5,230 nt of DNA from positions 1 to 5,230 of the forward strand of contig DAHVFI010000017.1 of assembly GCA_027317045.1 (NCBI GenBank), in the 5' to 3' direction. Every line of letters begins with the position of its first letter. Within the stretch, counting starts at the first letter, position 1. This DNA is from Gammaproteobacteria bacterium (lineage in GTDB: Bacteria; Pseudomonadota; Gammaproteobacteria; Natronospirales; REEB76). This document shows positions 1-5,230 of the stretch, in pieces. The notes under the pieces are model-generated. The model was not told the origin of the DNA. It saw only the letters and a program-made list of their open reading frames with translations, and did no database searches. A program made the translations under genes and the position numbers.

Positions 1-1038
1 CACCAGTTCCAGGATTTTGGTCATCAAGCGATTTTCCTGATTGGCGATTTCACCGGCATGATCGGCGATCCCAGCGGTAAAAACGTCACCCGCAAGCCCC
101 TGACTGCGGAGGAGATTGCGCACAACGCTCGAACCTATAAAGAACAAATTTTCAAGATCCTCGACCCCACTGCAACCCGCATCGAATTCAATTCCCGCTG
201 GATGGAAAAACTGGGTGCCGCCGGCTTGGTGCGGCTCGCCGCCAAACACACCGTGGCACGCATGCTGGAACGGGACGATTTCAGCAAGCGCTATGCCGCC
301 GGCCAACCCATTGCCATCCACGAATTCTTGTATCCGCTGGTGCAGGGTTATGATTCGGTGGCGCTCGAGGCGGATGTGGAACTCGGCGGTAGCGATCAGA
401 AGTTCAATCTGCTGGTGGGTCGTCAGCTGCAGGAACACTATGGCCAGAAACCGCAGGTCGTTCTGACCATGCCGATACTCGAGGGTTTGGATGGTGTGCA
501 GAAGATGTCCAAGTCTCTTAGTAACTACATCGGTATCAACGAACCGCCGGGAGAGATGTTCGGCAAGCTGATGTCCATTTCTGATGACCTGATGTGGCGA
601 TATTTCGAACTCCTGAGTTTTCGTCCGATGAACGAGATCAGGAAATACAAGCATGAGATTGCAGAAGGCGCCAACCCGCGCGACATCAAGTTCCGGCTGG
701 CGGAAGAGATCGTGGCGCGTTTCCATAGCGTCGCCGCCGCGCGTGCCGCACAGGTGGAGTTCGTGGCGCGATTCCAGAAGGGGGCATTGCCGGAAGCCAT
801 ACCGGAACACGAAATCTTTGTCACTGACGGACACATGCTACTGATGGTATTGTTGAAGCAATGTCGGCTGGTAGTCAGTGCCTCCGAAGCCAATCGCCTG
901 TTGGAACAGGGCGGGGTGCGCGTGGACGGTGAGAAAGTTTCCGAGCGTGGTCTGAGACTCGCCGCTGACAAGTCCTACGTGCTGCAGGTGGGCAAGCGCA
1001 AGTTCGCACGTGTACATTTACGGCGCGCGTCGAAATAA
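1..1038 (+). CDS. tyrS: Tyrosyl-tRNA synthetase, KMSKS (TyrZ-like) type, 5'-truncated by window edge
   Basis: Charges tRNA-Tyr with tyrosine using ATP in the cytoplasm. The reading frame is open from base 1, so the gene starts upstream; 345 residues are visible of about 400 usual for the family, and the N-terminal part with the HIGH motif is outside the window. Visible landmarks (window residue numbers): GDFTGMIGDPSGKN at 15-28, the tyrosine-pocket region YPLVQGYDS followed by ADVELGGSDQKFNLL at about 124-138, the class I signature KMSKS at 168-172 (bases 502-516), and a C-terminal S4-type RNA-binding domain at about 281-343. The KMSKS form separates it from the E. coli TyrS type, which has KFGKT at this site (family knowledge), and matches the TyrZ-like group found in Pseudomonas and Bacillus. 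It ends in TAA. No convincing terminator follows. The ATG at base 58 is internal, not the start. Confidence 0.97.
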   Translation, partial: HQFQDFGHQAIFLIGDFTGMIGDPSGKNVTRKPLTAEEIAHNARTYKEQIFKILDPTATRIEFNSRWMEKLGAAGLVRLAAKHTVARMLERDDFSKRYAAGQPIAIHEFLYPLVQGYDSVALEADVELGGSDQKFNLLVGRQLQEHYGQKPQVVLTMPILEGLDGVQKMSKSLSNYIGINEPPGEMFGKLMSISDDLMWRYFELLSFRPMNEIRKYKHEIAEGANPRDIKFRLAEEIVARFHSVAAARAAQVEFVARFQKGALPEAIPEHEIFVTDGHMLLMVLLKQCRLVVSASEANRLLEQGGVRVDGEKVSERGLRLAADKSYVLQVGKRKFARVHLRRASK

Positions 1039-1057
1039 TTCACATATCCAGGCGAAT

Positions 1058-1404
1058 TCAGCTCAGCGGTTGTTCCCGCAAAATGGTGCACGCATACCAG
1101 TTAAACGCCTGCGCATCGTTTTATGGTACTCCACGGCTGAGCATGCAAAGATCCGCGAACCGGTTCTGAGCCATGGGATATTCCTGGTCGGCCGCACATT
1201 GGTACCAGCCTGCAGCCTTCTGGAAGGCATTGGGCAGCAAATGCACCTGCGCATGGACATACCCGAGTGTCACTTGTGCTTTGGTGAAACCTGCCGGCGC
1301 CGATTTTTCAGGAGCTCCAAACCCTCGGTGAATTCCGCTGTGCCGTAGCGGTTGGCAGCCACCAGCATTTCACTATTTTTAAACCAAATTTCCGGCGTAC
1401 TCAT
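1058..1404 (-). pseudogene. Degraded Sel1-repeat protein gene (frameshift plus nonsense codon)
   Basis: Read on the - strand from ATG at 1404, the frame encodes MSTPEIWFKN..., then runs into a 5-base A tract (T1304-1308 on the + strand). Restoring one A gives LLKKSAPAGFTKAQ and continues through AFQKAAGWYQCAADQEYPMA, then RGVP, a TAA stop (1123-1121), and NDAQAFNWY in the same frame up to TGA (1060-1058). These segments fit Sel1 (TPR-like) repeats: LLKKSA, WYQCAA and NWYACT are each 36 residues apart, with AQ at position 13-14 and P at position 28 in both full units. The TAA sits where Sel1 proteins often have Q after GVP, so a CAA-to-TAA change is likely. No Shine-Dalgarno sequence precedes the ATG. 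The open frame could continue upstream to an ATG at 1488, overlapping coaBC, but that part shows no repeat. Sel1 proteins are usually protein-protein adaptors; the original role here is unknown. Probably a fragment of a longer gene. Confidence 0.72.
1352..1379 (+). promoter_or_regulatory. Candidate sigma70-type promoter for coaBC
   Basis: TTGGCA (1352-1357, five of six matches to the -35 consensus) is followed after 16 nt by TATTTT (1374-1379, four of six matches to the -10 consensus). Transcription would start near 1386, giving a leader of about 100 nt before coaBC. It lies inside the Sel1 pseudogene, read on the opposite strand, so it could be a chance match or a promoter that arose in decayed sequence. 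No better candidate is seen between 1380 and 1475. Confidence 0.25.
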
Positions 1405-1459
1405 GCAAGCGGTGTAACAAAGGCCCGGTATGCTTGGCCCGTTTCTGTCTGTGGAGTAA

Positions 1460-1485
1460 CCTGTAGGTCCTTTTTGAGGTACAGG
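1460..1485 (+). promoter_or_regulatory. Hairpin enclosing the coaBC ribosome-binding site
   Basis: CCTGTA (1460-1465) pairs perfectly with TACAGG (1480-1485). Inside it, CCT (1469-1471) pairs with AGG (1477-1479), leaving a 3-nt bulge GGT (1466-1468) and a TTTTG loop. The Shine-Dalgarno sequence GAGGT (1476-1480), six nt before the coaBC ATG at 1487, is largely inside the stem. If it forms in the mRNA, it would limit ribosome access. The pairing is read from the sequence; the regulatory effect is inferred. Confidence 0.35.
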
Positions 1486-1486
1486 C

Positions 1487-2680
1487 ATGGCATTGGCTGG
1501 CAAACACATTTTGCTGGGCGTTACCGGCGGTATCGCGGTGTACAAATGCCCGGATTTGGTGCGGCGTCTGCGGGAAACGGGCGCCGAAGTGCGGGTGGTC
1601 ATGACTCAGGGCGCGCAGCGCTTTGTGGCGCCGCTGACATTTCAGGCGCTGTCCGGCCATAGCGTGCGCACGGAACTCTGGGACATGCAGGCCGAACACG
1701 CCATGGGACACATCGAGTTGGCGCGCTGGGCGGATATGGTGCTGGTGGCGCCGGCCACCGCCGGTTTCATGGCGCGCCTCGCCCACGGTCATGCTGATGA
1801 CCTGCTGACCACGCTGTGTTTAGCCACCGAAGCACCACTCGTTATTGCACCGGCCATGAACTGGGTCATGTGGGAGAGTCCGGCCACCCAGGAAAACGTC
1901 CAGCGGCTTGCAATCCGCGGGGTGCGATTGTTGGGTCCGGTATCGGGTGAACTGGCGGAAGGCGAGATAGGCATGGGCCGCATGCTGGAACCGGCGGAAA
2001 TCGTCGCTGCCTTGAAAGGCGGGAGCAGTGTGCCGCTCAAGGGCCTGCGTGTATTGGTGACCGCCGGACCCACGCGTGAACCCATTGACCCGGTGCGTTA
2101 CGTGAGCAACCGCAGTTCAGGCAAGATGGGGTTTGCGGTGGCGCGCGCCGCCGCGGAAGCCGGCGCTGAAGTCACCTTGGTGAGCGGATCGGTACAGCTC
2201 GCGACCCCCAGGGATGTGCGTCGCGTGGACGTGGAAACTGCGGCACAGATGCACGCGGCGGTTATGCGTGAAGCGGCGAACACCGAAATCTTCATCGCCG
2301 CCGCGGCGGTGGCTGATTACGCGCCAGTGACAGCGGCCCGGGAGAAAATCAAGAAGCGCGGTGACAGTCTGGAACTGAAGCTGGCAAAAACACCGGATAT
2401 TCTCGCGGAAGTGGCCGCGCGGGTACCGCGGCCATTTACCGTGGGATTCGCAGCGGAGACGCAACAGCTCGAAACCCATGCACGCGCCAAATTGGCGAGC
2501 AAGCGTCTGGATATGATTGCCGCCAACTGGGTGGGCCGCGGCCGTGGTTTTGACCGCAATGACAATGTGCTTTCTGTCTATTGGAAAGATGGCGCTGCAG
2601 AGCTGGGTGCCGGGCAAAAACTCGAGTTGGCGCGGCAGCTAATCCAGCTTATCGCTGAGCACTATCCAGGTCATTCCTGA
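1487..2680 (+). CDS. coaBC: Bifunctional phosphopantothenoylcysteine decarboxylase / phosphopantothenate-cysteine ligase
   Basis: Performs two consecutive steps of coenzyme A synthesis: CTP-dependent joining of cysteine to 4'-phosphopantothenate (CoaB) and FMN-dependent decarboxylation to 4'-phosphopantetheine (CoaC). At 397 residues it has the usual Dfp length. CoaC (about 1-180) starts with the flavoprotein motif HILLGVTGGIAVYK, has the active-site His75 in HAMGHIELARWAD and PAMN with Asn125, numbered exactly as in E. coli. CoaB (about 186-397) has TAGPTREPIDPVRYVSN (Asn208, aligned to E. coli Asn210), SSGKMG, AAVADY, and EKIKK with Lys287 aligned to E. coli Lys289. Odd point: the recognition-clamp motif reads GELAEGEIGMGRM, with Glu158 (bases 1958-1960) where E. 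coli has catalytic Cys158. The start at 1487 is supported by GAGGT six nt upstream and by the alignment of numbering with E. coli. dut follows after 52 nt and is probably cotranscribed. Confidence 0.96.
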   Translation: MALAGKHILLGVTGGIAVYKCPDLVRRLRETGAEVRVVMTQGAQRFVAPLTFQALSGHSVRTELWDMQAEHAMGHIELARWADMVLVAPATAGFMARLAHGHADDLLTTLCLATEAPLVIAPAMNWVMWESPATQENVQRLAIRGVRLLGPVSGELAEGEIGMGRMLEPAEIVAALKGGSSVPLKGLRVLVTAGPTREPIDPVRYVSNRSSGKMGFAVARAAAEAGAEVTLVSGSVQLATPRDVRRVDVETAAQMHAAVMREAANTEIFIAAAAVADYAPVTAAREKIKKRGDSLELKLAKTPDILAEVAARVPRPFTVGFAAETQQLETHARAKLASKRLDMIAANWVGRGRGFDRNDNVLSVYWKDGAAELGAGQKLELARQLIQLIAEHYPGHS

Positions 2681-2732
2681 ATTCATCAACAAGCCAAGTC
2701 TATCAATCTACCGGCTGTCTGGAATGGGTTTT

Positions 2733-3188
2733 ATGCACACTATAAAAGTGAAGATTCTGGATGCGCGTATCGGCAAGGAATATCCGCTGCCCGAATATGC
2801 CACCGCGGGTTCCGCCGGCCTGGACTTGCGTGCCTGTCTCAAAGAGCCACAGACCCTGCAACCCGGCGACGCCGTGCTGATTCCTTCCGGTATTGCCATC
2901 CATATTGAGGATACCGGTTACGCCGCCATGCTGTTGCCGCGTTCCGGGCTCGGCCACAAACACGGCATCGTGCTGGGCAATCTCGTGGGGCTGATTGATT
3001 CAGATTATCAGGGGGAAGTCATGGTCTCCTGCTGGAATCGCGGCCGCAGCGACTTTACCATCCAGCCGGGGGAACGCATCGCGCAGATGGTTATCGTACC
3101 GGTAATGCGCGCAAAGTTCGAGATCGTGGCTGAGTTCAACGAGAGCGCGCGTGGTACCGGTGGTTTTGGTCATTCCGGTCGCGCGTAG
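2733..3188 (+). CDS. dut: Trimeric dUTP diphosphatase (dUTPase)
   Basis: Hydrolyses dUTP to dUMP and pyrophosphate, keeping uracil out of DNA and feeding thymidylate synthesis. All five motifs of the homotrimeric family are present, numbered from the start chosen here: I AGSAGLDLRA (25-34), II PRSGLG (69-74), III GLIDSDYQGEV (86-96) with catalytic Asp89, aligned to E. coli Asp90, IV PGERIAQM (112-119), and V RGTGGFGHSG (140-149), the mobile C-terminal arm. Length is 151 residues, as expected. I chose ATG 2733 rather than the in-frame ATG at 2724: it aligns with the E. coli N-terminus (IKVKILD), and GGA at 2721-2723 lies nine nt before it, whereas 2724 would have no usable ribosome-binding site. 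It lies 52 nt after coaBC with no clear promoter or terminator between them, the standard coaBC-dut pairing of gammaproteobacteria. Confidence 0.97.
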   Translation: MHTIKVKILDARIGKEYPLPEYATAGSAGLDLRACLKEPQTLQPGDAVLIPSGIAIHIEDTGYAAMLLPRSGLGHKHGIVLGNLVGLIDSDYQGEVMVSCWNRGRSDFTIQPGERIAQMVIVPVMRAKFEIVAEFNESARGTGGFGHSGRA

Positions 3189-3207
3189 AAACAGGATTGT
3201 CGCTGTG

Positions 3208-3223
3208 CCGGCGCGTTCGCCGG
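3208..3223. terminator. Small GC hairpin at the dut / DUF4124 convergent junction
   Basis: CCGGCG (3208-3213) and CGCCGG (3218-3223) form a perfect six-base-pair stem around a CGTT loop, in the 60-nt gap between the convergent ends of dut and the DUF4124 gene. Being symmetric, it could act on transcripts from both sides. There is no T tract after it on either strand, so it is not a canonical intrinsic terminator; it may only pause polymerase or protect mRNA 3' ends. Confidence 0.25.
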
Positions 3224-3248
3224 GATGGCTGTGAATGTACGCTGAAGC

Positions 3249-3902
3249 TCAACTACTGCCGTTGGAGGGATTCTGCCCGGTCAGTTGCTGATAACGCTTG
3301 ATATACGCGGTGTAGCGATTACGAACGGCCTGTTTCTCCTGTTGCTGCTTGAGCAACAACTGCTGATCCGTGGCCAGCTGAGCTTGAGTATCGTCCAGGT
3401 TCTTCTTCAGGGAAGCAGGCAGCGCTTTGTGGGTATGGGTCAGTTGTGATGCCTGCCGTTGATAGCTTGCCAGCGTGCTCTGCAAACCACTGATGGAACC
3501 ATCGATCACCTTGATCTGCGAATCTATGGCGGCGAGCCGGCTGTCGCGGTCACGCTCGATATCCGCGACCGAGGTGTAGGTATCCAGCAGCATCTGGTCA
3601 GTGTCCCGTTGTTGCTGTTCCTGTTTGGCTTTGGCTGCTGCCTCAGCCTTGGCTTGTATGTCCTTGGCAATTTCTTCTGCAGTTTTGGGGGCAGCAACTG
3701 TCTGTACGGTGACCCCTTCGTTGTTGAGCACTTCCAGCTGCTGGTTGGCATATTCGGGCGGCACGCTGCTGCCGTAATGCACGATGCCGCTCTTATCCAC
3801 CCATTTGTAGAGTTTTGGGGTCTTTTGTTGCGCAAGCGCTCCCGCCATGAAGGTCGCGGCGAGAATCGCTGCCAGCACGAGTGAAAATAGTCGTAGTTTC
3901 AT
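3249..3902 (-). CDS. Secreted DUF4124-domain protein with C-terminal coiled coil, function unknown
   Basis: Product of 217 residues, numbered from ATG 3902. Residues 1-24 form a signal peptide: KLR, a hydrophobic core of Leu/Ala/Ile, then AGALA before QQ, a good signal peptidase I site, so the protein is probably periplasmic. Residues about 29-65 match the DUF4124 pattern: LYKWVDKSGIVHYGSSVPPE, then a short linker. Residues about 73-205 are Ala/Gln/Lys-rich and charged (KAKQEQQQRD; LLKQQQEKQAVRNRY), consistent with a long coiled coil; the end is NPSNGSS. The frame stays open upstream to a TTG at 3941, but that lies at or before the predicted transcription start and would spoil the signal peptide, so ATG 3902 is preferred. 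No clear Shine-Dalgarno sequence precedes it. It lies 72 nt downstream of pyrE in the same direction. DUF4124 proteins are widespread in proteobacteria; I know no biochemical function. Confidence 0.85.
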   Translation of the reverse strand: MKLRLFSLVLAAILAATFMAGALAQQKTPKLYKWVDKSGIVHYGSSVPPEYANQQLEVLNNEGVTVQTVAAPKTAEEIAKDIQAKAEAAAKAKQEQQQRDTDQMLLDTYTSVADIERDRDSRLAAIDSQIKVIDGSISGLQSTLASYQRQASQLTHTHKALPASLKKNLDDTQAQLATDQQLLLKQQQEKQAVRNRYTAYIKRYQQLTGQNPSNGSS

Positions 3903-3941
3903 GTGGTTGATGCAAAGCGTGTCGGGAACATTTGAGTTCAA

Positions 3942-3950
3942 AGTATAGCA
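3942..3950 (-). promoter_or_regulatory. Extended -10 promoter for the DUF4124 gene
   Basis: Read on the - strand, TGCTATACT combines an extended -10 TGN with TATACT (five of six matches to TATAAT). No good -35 is seen at the right distance, as is typical of extended -10 promoters. Transcription would start near 3935, giving a leader of about 33 nt before ATG 3902. It lies in the pyrE-DUF4124 gap, so the DUF4124 gene need not depend on pyrE transcription. It also argues against the TTG at 3941 as a start. Confidence 0.5.
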
Positions 3951-3974
3951 TCGCCTGCGGATGAGTCTCTAAGC

Positions 3975-4616
3975 TCAGGCGCCATACTGCCGGCGGTATT
4001 CCTGCAACTGGGCGAGGGCGGCGGCCATGTCCGTGCGGCCTTGCAGCCAACCGATGATGTCCTCAAGCCGCGCGATACTGGCCACTTCAATGGCTTCGGT
4101 GTCACGCAGCTCAGCGATGGCGGGTTTCTCCCCCTGGCCGCGCTCCTGGCGGTCGAGTGCGATCACCAGACCCGCCGGTCGCGCACCGGCGGCGCGGATC
4201 ATGGACAGCGATTCGCGCATGGCGGTGCCGGCGGTGATCACGTCATCCACAATCAACACCCGGCCCTGCAGCGGCGCGCCCACCAATTGGCCGCCCTCAC
4301 CGTGATCCTTAGCCTCCTTGCGGTTGAAGCTCCAGGGCAAGTCGCGACCGTGATGCTCAGCCAGGGCCGCGGCGGTCACGGATACCAGTGGGATGCCTTT
4401 GTAGGCAGGACCGAACAGCATGTCGAACTGCATGCCGGAATCCACGATGGTACGGGCATAGAAACGTCCCAGCGCCGCCAGTGCCGCGCCACTGTTGAAC
4501 AGTCCGGCATTGAAAAAATACGGGCTCCTGCGGCCTGACTTGAGGGTGAATTCACCGAACCGCAGCACCCCGCGGGCGAGGGCAAATTCCAGGAATTCGC
4601 GCTGGTAATCCTGCAT
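3975..4616 (-). CDS. pyrE: Orotate phosphoribosyltransferase
   Basis: Transfers ribose 5-phosphate from PRPP to orotate, forming orotidine 5'-monophosphate, the penultimate step of UMP synthesis; a cytoplasmic homodimer. The product has 213 residues, the same length as E. coli PyrE, and aligns without evident gaps. Visible motifs: FGEFTLKSGRRSPYFFNAGL (20-39) with the PRPP-contacting Lys26, FGPAYKGIP (68-76), the mobile catalytic loop NRKEAKDHGEGG (98-109) with Lys100, Lys103 and His105, and the PRPP-binding motif VLIVDDVITAGTA (120-132). The open frame runs on upstream to 4841, but homology begins at ATG 4616 (MQDYQREFLEFAL), with GGA eight nt before it. The upstream extension would overlap the divergent exonuclease gene. 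Only 63 nt separate the two start codons, leaving no room for an rph-type leader attenuator as in E. coli. Confidence 0.97.
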   Translation of the reverse strand: MQDYQREFLEFALARGVLRFGEFTLKSGRRSPYFFNAGLFNSGAALAALGRFYARTIVDSGMQFDMLFGPAYKGIPLVSVTAAALAEHHGRDLPWSFNRKEAKDHGEGGQLVGAPLQGRVLIVDDVITAGTAMRESLSMIRAAGARPAGLVIALDRQERGQGEKPAIAELRDTEAIEVASIARLEDIIGWLQGRTDMAAALAQLQEYRRQYGA

Positions 4617-4648
4617 GGACGGATTCCGGTAATGGCGAAACGCTCGGT

Positions 4649-4654
4649 TATGAT
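4649..4654 (+). promoter_or_regulatory. -10 element for the exonuclease gene
   Basis: TATGAT matches TATAAT at five of six positions. Transcription would start near 4661, about 19 nt before ATG 4680, leaving GGGGA (4669-4673) as a ribosome-binding site six nt from the start. No strong -35 is seen 16-18 nt upstream. It overlaps the opposite-strand element described next. Confidence 0.4.
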
Positions 4655-4655
4655 A
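4650..4655 (-). promoter_or_regulatory. -10 element for pyrE, overlapping the divergent one
   Basis: On the - strand the same seven bases read TATCATA, giving TATCAT, also five of six matches to TATAAT. Transcription would start near 4643, about 27 nt before the pyrE ATG at 4616. No clear -35 is seen. The pair would form a bidirectional promoter sharing one melting region. Confidence 0.4.
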
Positions 4656-4679
4656 CACGCTCCTTCCCGGGGACCAGGT

Positions 4680-5230
4680 ATGCGCATCATCACCCTCAAC
4701 GTCAACGGCATCCGTTCCGGCGCCCGCAAAGGCTTGTTTGAATGGCTGCCGCGGCAGCGCGCCGAGGTGGTGTGCCTGCAGGAAACCAAGGCGCAGGAAG
4801 ATCAGCTCACCGATACAACCTTCCGGCCGGACAAGCATCATTGTTTCTATTTTGATGCAAAGAAGAAAGGCTATGCCGGCACGGCACTATTCACACGTAC
4901 TCAGCCGGACGAAGTCATTACCGGTTTCGGCGTTCCGGAGTTCGACGACGAAGGCCGTTACCTGGAGGCGCGCTTCAGACATTTGTCGGTGGTGTCTTTG
5001 TATCTGCCGTCAGGTTCCGCCGGTCCCGAGCGGCAGGCATCCAAGGACCGTTTCCTGAAAGTCTTTATGCCGTATTTGAAATCCCTGCGGCGCAAAAAGC
5101 GCGAATACATTTTATGCGGCGACTGGAATATCGCTCACAAAGAGGTTGACCTCAAGAACTGGAGGAGCAACCAGAAGAATTCCGGATTCCTGCCGCATGA
5201 ACGTGCCTGGATGGATGAACTGCTGGGGCC
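4680..5230 (+). CDS. xthA: Exonuclease III-family AP endonuclease (XthA-like; occupies the crc position), 3'-truncated by window edge
   Basis: Family members cut DNA at abasic sites and degrade from 3' ends in base excision repair. 183 residues are visible of about 255-270 usual; the frame is still open at the window end. Motifs: MRIITLNVNGIR with Asn7, VVCLQETK with the metal-binding Glu35 (E. coli Glu34), GYAGTALFTR (64-73), SLYLPSG with Tyr108 (E. coli Tyr109), and CGDWNIAH with Asp148 and Asn150 (E. coli Asp151 and Asn153). The last visible part, VDLKNWRSNQKNSGFLPHER, resembles both XthA and Pseudomonas Crc. Crc, the catabolite repression regulator encoded beside pyrE, is a catalytically dead member; its GDxN site is lost, as I recall. 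Here all visible catalytic residues remain, so an active nuclease is inferred. The C-terminal Asp-His residues lie outside the window. ATG 4680 is preceded by GGGGA six nt away. It is divergent from pyrE. Confidence 0.92.
   Translation, partial: MRIITLNVNGIRSGARKGLFEWLPRQRAEVVCLQETKAQEDQLTDTTFRPDKHHCFYFDAKKKGYAGTALFTRTQPDEVITGFGVPEFDDEGRYLEARFRHLSVVSLYLPSGSAGPERQASKDRFLKVFMPYLKSLRRKKREYILCGDWNIAHKEVDLKNWRSNQKNSGFLPHERAWMDELLG

Noticed and set aside
411..418. GCTGGTGG (E. coli Chi), also at 1741-1748
   Set aside because: Both encode common Leu-Val-containing protein segments in GC-rich genes; two copies are not meaningful without a genome-wide count, and the species is unknown.
525..971. A 148-codon - strand open frame inside tyrS
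   Set aside because: Antisense shadow of a well-conserved gene in GC-rich DNA; Ser/Arg-rich composition and no domain.
1066..1080. GCGG...CCGC after tyrS as a terminator
   Set aside because: Only a four-pair stem with no T tract; too weak to call.
1010..1348. A 112-codon + strand open frame overlapping the end of tyrS
   Set aside because: It overlaps the tyrS end in another frame, has no recognisable domain, and lies opposite the Sel1-like coding remnant, which explains the region better.
2117..2617. A 166-codon - strand open frame inside coaBC
   Set aside because: Antisense shadow; coaBC is conserved through the whole stretch and the opposite product shows no family features.
3793..3801. 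TTATCCACC, close to a DnaA box
   Set aside because: Single copy within DUF4124 codons for WVDK, with no cluster of boxes or AT-rich region; not an origin.
4617..4841. N-terminal extension of pyrE upstream of 4616
   Set aside because: PyrE homology starts at 4616 and gives the standard 213 residues; the extension is antisense to the conserved start of the exonuclease gene.
184..5183. Eight GAATTC hexamers in 5.2 kb, more than expected by chance
   Set aside because: Most lie in conserved coding sequence and reflect Glu-Phe, Asn-Ser or similar codons; no spacing pattern or flanking similarity suggests a functional repeat.

Overview
The window looks like ordinary chromosomal housekeeping DNA from a GC-rich gammaproteobacterium. 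The protein sequences point there: the trimeric dUTPase and the 213-residue PyrE follow the E. coli proteins almost residue for residue, CoaBC is the bifunctional E. coli Dfp type, and a coaBC-dut-...-pyrE-exonuclease neighbourhood is familiar from E. coli and Pseudomonas. I cannot name the genus. No mobile element, CRISPR array, RNA gene or phage signal is visible, and I did not find a new multi-gene system.

Layout from left to right: (1) the 3' part of a KMSKS-type tyrosyl-tRNA synthetase gene on the + strand, lacking its N-terminal HIGH-motif region; (2) a gap of about 450 nt that is not empty: on the - strand it carries a decayed Sel1-repeat protein gene with a one-base deletion and an in-frame nonsense codon, and its right edge carries the ribosome-binding region of coaBC, which can fold into a hairpin; (3) coaBC and dut, probably cotranscribed on the + strand; (4) a short convergent junction with a small GC-rich hairpin; (5) on the - strand, a secreted DUF4124/coiled-coil protein of unknown function, preceded upstream by pyrE; (6) divergent from pyrE across 63 nt, the 5' part of an exonuclease III-family gene on the + strand, cut by the window end. 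The pyrE/exonuclease gap contains a symmetric TATGATA that can serve as a -10 element in both directions.

Functionally the intact genes serve core metabolism: tyrosine charging for translation (TyrS), coenzyme A synthesis (CoaBC), clearing dUTP and supplying dUMP for thymidylate synthesis (Dut), UMP synthesis (PyrE), and abasic-site repair (exonuclease III), which is the natural partner of Dut in keeping uracil and abasic sites out of DNA. The points most worth a second look are the Sel1 pseudogene, a glutamate at the CoaBC position occupied by catalytic Cys158 in E. coli, the bidirectional pyrE/exonuclease promoter candidate, and the exonuclease occupying the pyrE-linked position of Pseudomonas crc while keeping nuclease residues that Crc has lost.
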